DNA from: Brachionus manjavacas
Lineage: Eukaryota; Rotifera; Eurotatoria; Ploima; Brachionidae
Length of the DNA: 64,000 nt
Direction: 5' to 3'
NCBI GenBank assembly: GCA_019054805.1
Contig: JAHQIY010000002.1
Span: forward strand, 7,874,001 to 7,938,000
The stretch's first letter is position 1, and every line of letters starts with the position of its first letter. Under the pieces are notes generated by a model. The model worked only from the letters and a program-made list of their open reading frames with translations, did no database searches and was not told the origin of the DNA. A program made the translations under genes and the position numbers. Positions 59,320-64,000 of the stretch are shown piece by piece.

Positions 59320-59515
59320 ATTGCTTATGTAAACATTTGCCACATGTAACAGTCTCTGTCTTCTAAGCTTTCATTTTTTTTAGCTTTTTTACTTTATTTT
59401 GATTTTTTTATCTCATTTTATTAACTTTAATTTAATTTTTTATTTTGATTTTGATTTTTTTTAATTTATTCTGAAGGAGCTCTAGCTCGGTACAGAAAAC
59501 AAATAAATAAATAAA
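59320..59515 (+). mobile_element. LINE 3' UTR, 5'-truncated
   Basis: From CATTTGCCACATGTAACAG through the T-rich block to GGAGCTCTAGCTCGGTACAG and an (AAATA)n tail. It abuts the next LINE copy head to tail. Confidence 0.7.
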
Positions 59516-60385
59516 TTATTATCACGAACTTCGGATAATCTATTCTTTTTAATTCAAAAAATTTTGGAATCATTTAATTGAAAAAAAAAGAGTCTGTGGC
59601 CTTTTTTTTGATATTTCTAAAGCCTTTGATAGGGTTTGGCATGAAGGCTTACTTAGTAGTATTTTCTAAGTACAAAAACTGAGTCAAAAAGAAATCAAGT
59701 TTCTTGGTATTAAATTTGATTCTAAGTTAAACTTCAATATACTAGTAGACAAAATTAAAGAACGCTGCAACAAAAGGCTAAATATTATTAAGATATTGTC
59801 AAACAAAAAATGGGGTCTTACTCAAAACACACTAGGAAATTTATCTAAATCTTTAGTCAGATCAATTCTAGACTATTCGTTTCCTTGCTTGAATTCATTT
59901 TCAGAAAATAATATCAAACAGTTAAAAGCAATTCGGAATACAGCAGTCAGATCTATCCTTAAGTTAAAATATGATAATCCCTCCAACATGGTGCATCATG
60001 AAGCTTTTAATAAACTTAAATTACTAACAGTCTCAAATCGGCTTTTTGAGTTGAGTGAGAGATATGTTGGGACAGGACTGAGTCATTCTATTCCATTGAT
60101 TGTAAGACTGGTGGAGGAATACAAAGAAGGTTGTTGCTACCTTACTATTTCCTCCTTTTTTCTTGAAACCTGAACTATGTAAACATGTGCCACATGTAAC
60201 AGTCTATGTCTTCTAAACTTTCATTTTTTTTGCTTATTTACTTTATTTTGATATTATTTTTTTTATCTCATTTTATTAACTTTAATTTTATTTTTTATTT
60301 TGATTTTGATTTTTTTTAATTTATTCTGAAGGAGCCCTAGCTCGATACAGAAAACAAATAAAAAAATAAAAATAAATAATTATTA
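59516..60385 (+). mobile_element. Internally deleted LINE with ORF2 C-terminus and 3' UTR
   Basis: It starts within RT (DNLFFLIQKI, FDISKAFDRVWHEG, about 59530-59650), then jumps at about 59660 to the region after the catalytic site: KEIKFLGIKFDSKLNF, SLVRSILDYSFPCLNSFSEN, AFNKLKLLTVSNRLFELSER. The 125-codon frame 59796-60173 is the best preserved. The 3' UTR ends GGAGCCCTAGCTCGATACAG and an A/T tail at about 60385. Confidence 0.75.
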
Positions 60386-60490
60386 ATTTTAATTTTGAAA
60401 ATCATTAAAATTATTTGGATTTTATTTATTTAGTCATTGCTTGAAAATTCGTAAATTACTAAAACAATGAGAAAATCAGTGAGCTAAGAA

Positions 60491-60708
60491 GAACTACTTT
60501 CTTTAATAGCCGAAAGAGATGAAGTTGATACATTCAATAATTTTGGAAGCCAAAATTTTGTATTTATTCATTCTCGAGTTATTATTCACTGTAACAGCCC
60601 TTATTTATTAAAAACGTTATTTACTTTATTGGATTGCTTACAATGTTCTTTAATTTCAAATTTTACTCAAGCTACTTTTTGTCTAGCTATAGGACTTTTA
60701 TACAAAAC
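60491..60708 (+). CDS. Possible internal or first exon, unrecognised
   Basis: An open stretch after a candidate CTAAG acceptor at about 60491 runs to a strong GTAAGTAAG donor at 60709. It encodes about 72 residues, including AERDEVDTFNNFGSQNFVFI and LLKTLFTLLDCLQCSLISNF. The ATG at 60468 is followed by a stop within seven codons. No partner exon or family was found. Confidence 0.3.
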
Positions 60709-61304
60709 GTAAGTAAGTAAGAAACTAATAAAATCAAGAATATAAGTCTTTCAATTGAGAAAAATGTGAATTTATGTTCGTCTTAACACTAAACGAGTCA
60801 TTTTGACAAATTTGTAAATCCTCGTATCTTTTGAAGAGATTTTAAAAGAATATATATCTCTTTTTGAATAATGAAGATTTTAAAATTTTCTTTAAAAATA
60901 ATTATTTTGTATGAGGGCTCAAGTGAATTCACAACATAACCTCTTTTTTTCTGTAGAACCTTAATTTTTAGACTTTGTTAGCTGACCAATATTTGGAATT
61001 TTGTATTGATTCTCTATATCTATGGCGTTAGTAGACTGTACTGCTACAATTTTGTGTACCTAAACACGTACAATTTGGTTTCGGCAAAACTTTTGCTACC
61101 AAGTGACTTGGTAGCAATTGTTTTTTTCATCAGTAATAAAATAAAGCTTTAAATTTAGATCAAAATGGAATTTATCAAAATTTTTAGAAATATTTCACGG
61201 AAGTCGTGATTGTGCTATAAATATAAAAATAAAAAAATTAAAACTTAAACAAATAATTTGTTTACTATAAAGATAATTTTAAACTTTATTTAAAATTCAA
61301 AAAA

Positions 61305-61421
61305 AAATTGTTTCGAAAAATTTCCGCAATTTTTCAAAAGGAAAATTCCGCTTATTTTCCGCGCAAGTTTCTAGCGGAAAAAGTGATGCGGATTTCCGTA
61401 TTCCGCACTTTAGGGACAGCC
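61305..61421. mobile_element. Single Mutator-like terminus
   Basis: Read on the minus strand from 61421, it begins GGCTGTCCCTAAAGTGCGG, matching the start of the 31561 element TIR (GGTTGTCCCTAAAATCCGG), and continues with TTCCGC/GCGGAA repeats. No second end was found nearby, so it is a fragment or the partner is eroded. Confidence 0.45.
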
Positions 61422-61643
61422 TTTTGGTCGATTCCGTAACAAAAGAGGACCAAAATCTTAATCTTAAAAATAGATGCAAATGTTCAATTGAATTAAAAAT
61501 GTAGTCTTTTCCGCCATCTCTTTTTATTTGAAGAATAAATTTAAACACTTTTCCTTCCATAGAAACACTTGAAACAAACTTGCAACAAAAAAAGCTCGGT
61601 CGCAAAATCGAAAATTTTGGACATTTATTTCAAAACAAACCTA
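61422..61643 (-). CDS. Possible truncated gene start next to the Mutator-like end
   Basis: The minus strand has an ATG at about 61624 (MSKIFDFATELFLLQVCFK). In another frame is an open stretch holding MEGKVFKFILQIKRDGGKDY and IEHLHLFLRLRFWSSFVTES, which runs into the element end at 61421. The residues look coding, and a fused frame continues into the TIR, so a host exon may have been cut by the insertion. No family is recognised. Confidence 0.3.
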
Positions 61644-61732
61644 ACAATTGTTCAAATTAATTTAACGACTTTGAGCAGAGCCCGGCTGTGTACTAGCGCT
61701 ATTATGATTAAACTTCTCGTTTTTTCTGGCTA

Positions 61733-61740
61733 ATATAAGT
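61733..61740 (+). promoter_or_regulatory. TATA-like box upstream of the KH gene
   Basis: ATATAAGT about 115 bp upstream of ATG 61852, in a locally less AT-rich stretch. In such AT-rich DNA this is weak evidence. Confidence 0.25.
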
Positions 61741-61851
61741 ATCAACGACTTGGAAAAAAATCATAAAATTCATTCATATTTAAAATTAAAAATTTAAACG
61801 GGTTCAATTAATTTAAGAAATCAAGCACCAACACGCACACCTATTGGGACC

Positions 61852-62943
61852 ATGAGTCAAGCAGAAGCGGAGCCAAAATTCGAGGCCACCAGTGGACACC
61901 AGGCGCATGTCGAGCAGAACCCGCGAGAGCATGGAGCCAAGCGCAAGTCAGACGACGACACGCACCACTCGAGCAAGCGCTCCAACGCGGGCTCCAAGCC
62001 CAGCGAAGTGCACATCAAATTCCTGATTCCGTCGTCGGTCGCCGGCAGCATAATCGGCCGGGGCGGCGACCGCATCGCCCAAATTCAAAACGACGCCAAT
62101 GTCCGCGTCAAAATGTCCAAAGCAAACGACTACTATCCGGACACAAACGAAAGAGTTTGCCTAGTCATCGGATCCATCGACGCCGTCCTAAAAGCCTTCG
62201 GCCTCATATGCGAAAAGATAAACGAAAAATGCGAAAACCAAAAGCGCAACGAGTCCGACCTGCACGACAGACTCAATTTGATCAAGCTGGTCATACCAAA
62301 CAACACGGCCGGCTTTCTCATCGGCAAAGGCGGCTCCTTTGTCAAGCAGATAAAAGAGGACTCGGGCGCCTTTGTCCAAATATCGTCCAAGACAACCGAC
62401 TTGCCCGAAAGAACAGTGACCATCGAGGGCTCGCACGACAAGCGGTTCAGAGCGCTGGACATCGTGGTGAACAAAATAGCCGACGACCCGCTGCACAACA
62501 GTGTGCCCAATCTGAACTATTCGGACTTCATGAGCCAGCCGCCGCCGCAGGACTTCGGCCAGCAGTCCCTGCCCGCCAGCTCCAATGACATAAGCTCGAT
62601 GGCCAACTATCTGGCCGGGCTGAACAATCTGGCCCTGTTGATCATCAACTGTGGCGGCGCGTACCACATGACCGCGGACAACCTGAAAAATTCGCTGCGC
62701 AACGCCGGCTACAGCTCAGGCGCCTCTCAGGAAATAATAGACGCGCTCACAATTCTGCTCAAGTACGGCCTGATAAACAAGACTGCGCCCGCCTCGCTCC
62801 TTGAGTCGGTGCAGTCCGGCGCCGCCATGCCCAATCTGGCCAATGTTCTGTCCAACATTGTGAGCTCGATATCGACCATGGCCAGCAACAATCAGCGGCC
62901 CTCGTCCTACAATGGACGTCCGTCGTCCACCAAAAGAAAATAG
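61852..62943 (+). CDS. NOVA/Pasilla-like RNA-binding protein with two KH domains, intronless
   Basis: 363 aa from ATG 61852 (context GGGACCATGA) to TAG. The N-terminus has a bipartite basic patch (KRKS...SSKR, residues 31-43) that may be a nuclear signal. KH1 spans about residues 53-125 with the GRGG loop at 69-72 (VAGSIIGRGGDRIAQIQ) and the family mark YYPDTNERVCLV. KH2 spans about 142-215 with GKGG at 158-161 and FVQISSK. The LNYSDF after KH2 matches the NOVA linker. NOVA/Pasilla proteins bind YCAY-type RNA and control splicing (family knowledge). The third KH domain is missing; residues 225-340 are instead an Asn/Ser/Ala-rich, helix-prone region. The gene has no introns and is strikingly GC-rich in an AT-rich window, so it could be a retrogene or a strongly expressed gene under codon selection. 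AATAAA lies at about 63061. Confidence 0.85.
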   Translation: MSQAEAEPKFEATSGHQAHVEQNPREHGAKRKSDDDTHHSSKRSNAGSKPSEVHIKFLIPSSVAGSIIGRGGDRIAQIQNDANVRVKMSKANDYYPDTNERVCLVIGSIDAVLKAFGLICEKINEKCENQKRNESDLHDRLNLIKLVIPNNTAGFLIGKGGSFVKQIKEDSGAFVQISSKTTDLPERTVTIEGSHDKRFRALDIVVNKIADDPLHNSVPNLNYSDFMSQPPPQDFGQQSLPASSNDISSMANYLAGLNNLALLIINCGGAYHMTADNLKNSLRNAGYSSGASQEIIDALTILLKYGLINKTAPASLLESVQSGAAMPNLANVLSNIVSSISTMASNNQRPSSYNGRPSSTKRK

Positions 62944-63439
62944 TGCTGCCTGCTCGCGGCTTTATGAAGGTCCTTTTTGTTGTTGTCTATTTTATTGTTA
63001 ATTTTTAAGAACAAATAAACAAAATTAAATTTTATTTAATACAAATTTAAGTGTACAAAAAATAAATAAAAGTTTGGTAGAGTGTAAAACTAGGAACAAC
63101 GAAGCATGCGAGGCCTCTATTTTGCTGCTTGTATGTGTACTCTCTTTCGTTCAAGTGCGGGCCTTCTGTTCAGCTGAACATTTAATTTTGTTTTTAATTT
63201 TTGTTAATTTAAAAAATAATAAAATTTTAGATTAATTTTTTAATTTAAAGATTTGTTTGAATCAAAATAAATAAAGTGAATGTTTATTTGTTTTGCGATT
63301 TAAATTCATTACATATCTATTTGTGCATCTGAATTGATCAGACTTTTTTTGTTGGTAAATAAAATTTTATAAATTTACTCTCTTCTTTAATTAACTCTTA
63401 TCCGTCCAAAATTGGGTCAAAAATGACCCAAGCAAAATA
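62944..63439. other. 3' region of the KH gene
   Basis: AATAAA-type signals occur at about 63014 and 63061. 63100-63180 is a short, less AT-rich stretch without a clear frame. Confidence 0.35.
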
Positions 63440-64000
63440 TTATTATTTTTTTATATTTATTTATTTATTTGTTTTCTGTACCGAGCTAAAGCTCCTTCAG
63501 AATAAATTAAAAATAAAATAAAAAAATAAAATAAAAATAAAATTAAAGTTAATAAAATTGGATAAAAAAAAGAATCAAAATAGAGTAAATAAGCTAAAAA
63601 AATGAAAGTTGAAAAGACATAAATTGGAAAAGATTGTTACATGTGGCACATGTTTACATAGTTCAGGTTTCAGGAAAAAATGAGGAAATAGTAAGGTAGC
63701 AATTACACAATGGAGTTAGGTATTCAATATATCTAGATTCGAAACCTTCTTTGTATTCCTTCACCAGTCTTACAACCAATGGAATACAATGACTCAGTCC
63801 TGTTCCAACATATCTCTCACTCAACTCAAAAAGACGATTTGAGACTGTTAGTAATTTAAGTTTATTAAAAGCTTCATGTTGCACGATGTTGGAGGGATTA
63901 TCATACTTAAACTTAAGGATAGATCTGACTGCTGTATTCTGAATTGCTTGTAACTTTTTGATATTATTTTCTGAAAATGAATTCAAGCAAGGAAACGAAT
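63440..64000 (-). mobile_element. LINE 3' end, running off the window
   Basis: The minus-strand 3' UTR with CTGAAGGAGCTTTAGCTCGG and an (AAATA)n tail lies at 63440-63660. The ORF2 C-terminus is 63663-64000 (SFSENNIKKLQAIQNTAVRS, VSNRLFELSERYVGTGLSH, stop after SSFFPET). The frame is open to the window edge, making this the least damaged copy of the family here. Confidence 0.85.

Noticed and set aside
62157..62667. Several overlapping frames of 125-159 codons in and against the KH gene
   Set aside because: They are shadows produced by the high GC content of the KH gene; the KH frame has both GxxG loops.
1..64000. CRISPR arrays or bacterial operons
   Set aside because: No regularly spaced direct repeats with unique spacers; genes have spliceosomal introns and eukaryotic families.

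Overview
The window is animal nuclear DNA. Intergenic sequence is extremely AT-rich, the genes carry spliceosomal introns of only about 45-60 bp with GT/AG borders, and the gene content is metazoan: Arp2, an EEF1A lysine methyltransferase, a NOVA/Pasilla-like KH protein and secreted PAN-EGF-C-type-lectin proteins. A small-genome invertebrate such as a rotifer (Brachionus-like) would fit, but that is inference and no species marker was seen.

Layout. 1-4.3 kb: end of a SWIM zinc-finger (MULE-type) transposase, a Mutator-like MITE with a 9-bp target duplication, a hAT-like MITE with an 8-bp duplication, and a LINE relic. 4.8-11.1 kb: a block of host genes, all on the minus strand: a COX8-like subunit, EEF1AKMT2/METTL10, a CHTOP-like small protein and Arp2. 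Exons and introns were worked out by hand for three of these. 12.4-14.6 kb: a decayed Ginger-type DNA transposon (integrase-like DDE protein, TIRs, 4-bp target duplication). 16.5-20.4 kb: small minus-strand ORFs and copy A of a secreted PAN-EGF-CTLD gene. 20.7-33.8 kb: a pile of nested elements. A minus-strand Ty3/gypsy-like element is interrupted by a plus-strand one, and neither has an integrase core. Next to them lies a long palindrome invaded by a TA-target MITE and a Mutator-like element, whose opposite arm keeps both empty target sites. 34.0-40.6 kb: copies B and C of the PAN-EGF-CTLD gene, head to head; copy C has lost its first splice donor. 41.2-55.2 kb: LINEs, a Helitron and nested LINE fragments. 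55.8-56.7 kb: copy D. 57.6-61.4 kb: LINE relics, a PHD-finger-like fragment with a perfect hairpin, and a lone Mutator-like terminus. 61.85-62.94 kb: an intronless, GC-rich two-KH-domain gene. 63.4-64.0 kb: a LINE 3' end running off the window.

The host genes do not form one pathway. The most distinctive non-transposon feature is the four-copy secreted family (signal peptide, PAN/apple-like module, one EGF module, a C-type-lectin-like domain with an EPN motif). The copies are nearly identical in exons 1-2 and in their introns but differ most in the ligand-loop part of the lectin domain. That pattern would suit a small, diversifying recognition-protein family; the function is inference. No bacterial-type operon, CRISPR array or rRNA gene was seen.
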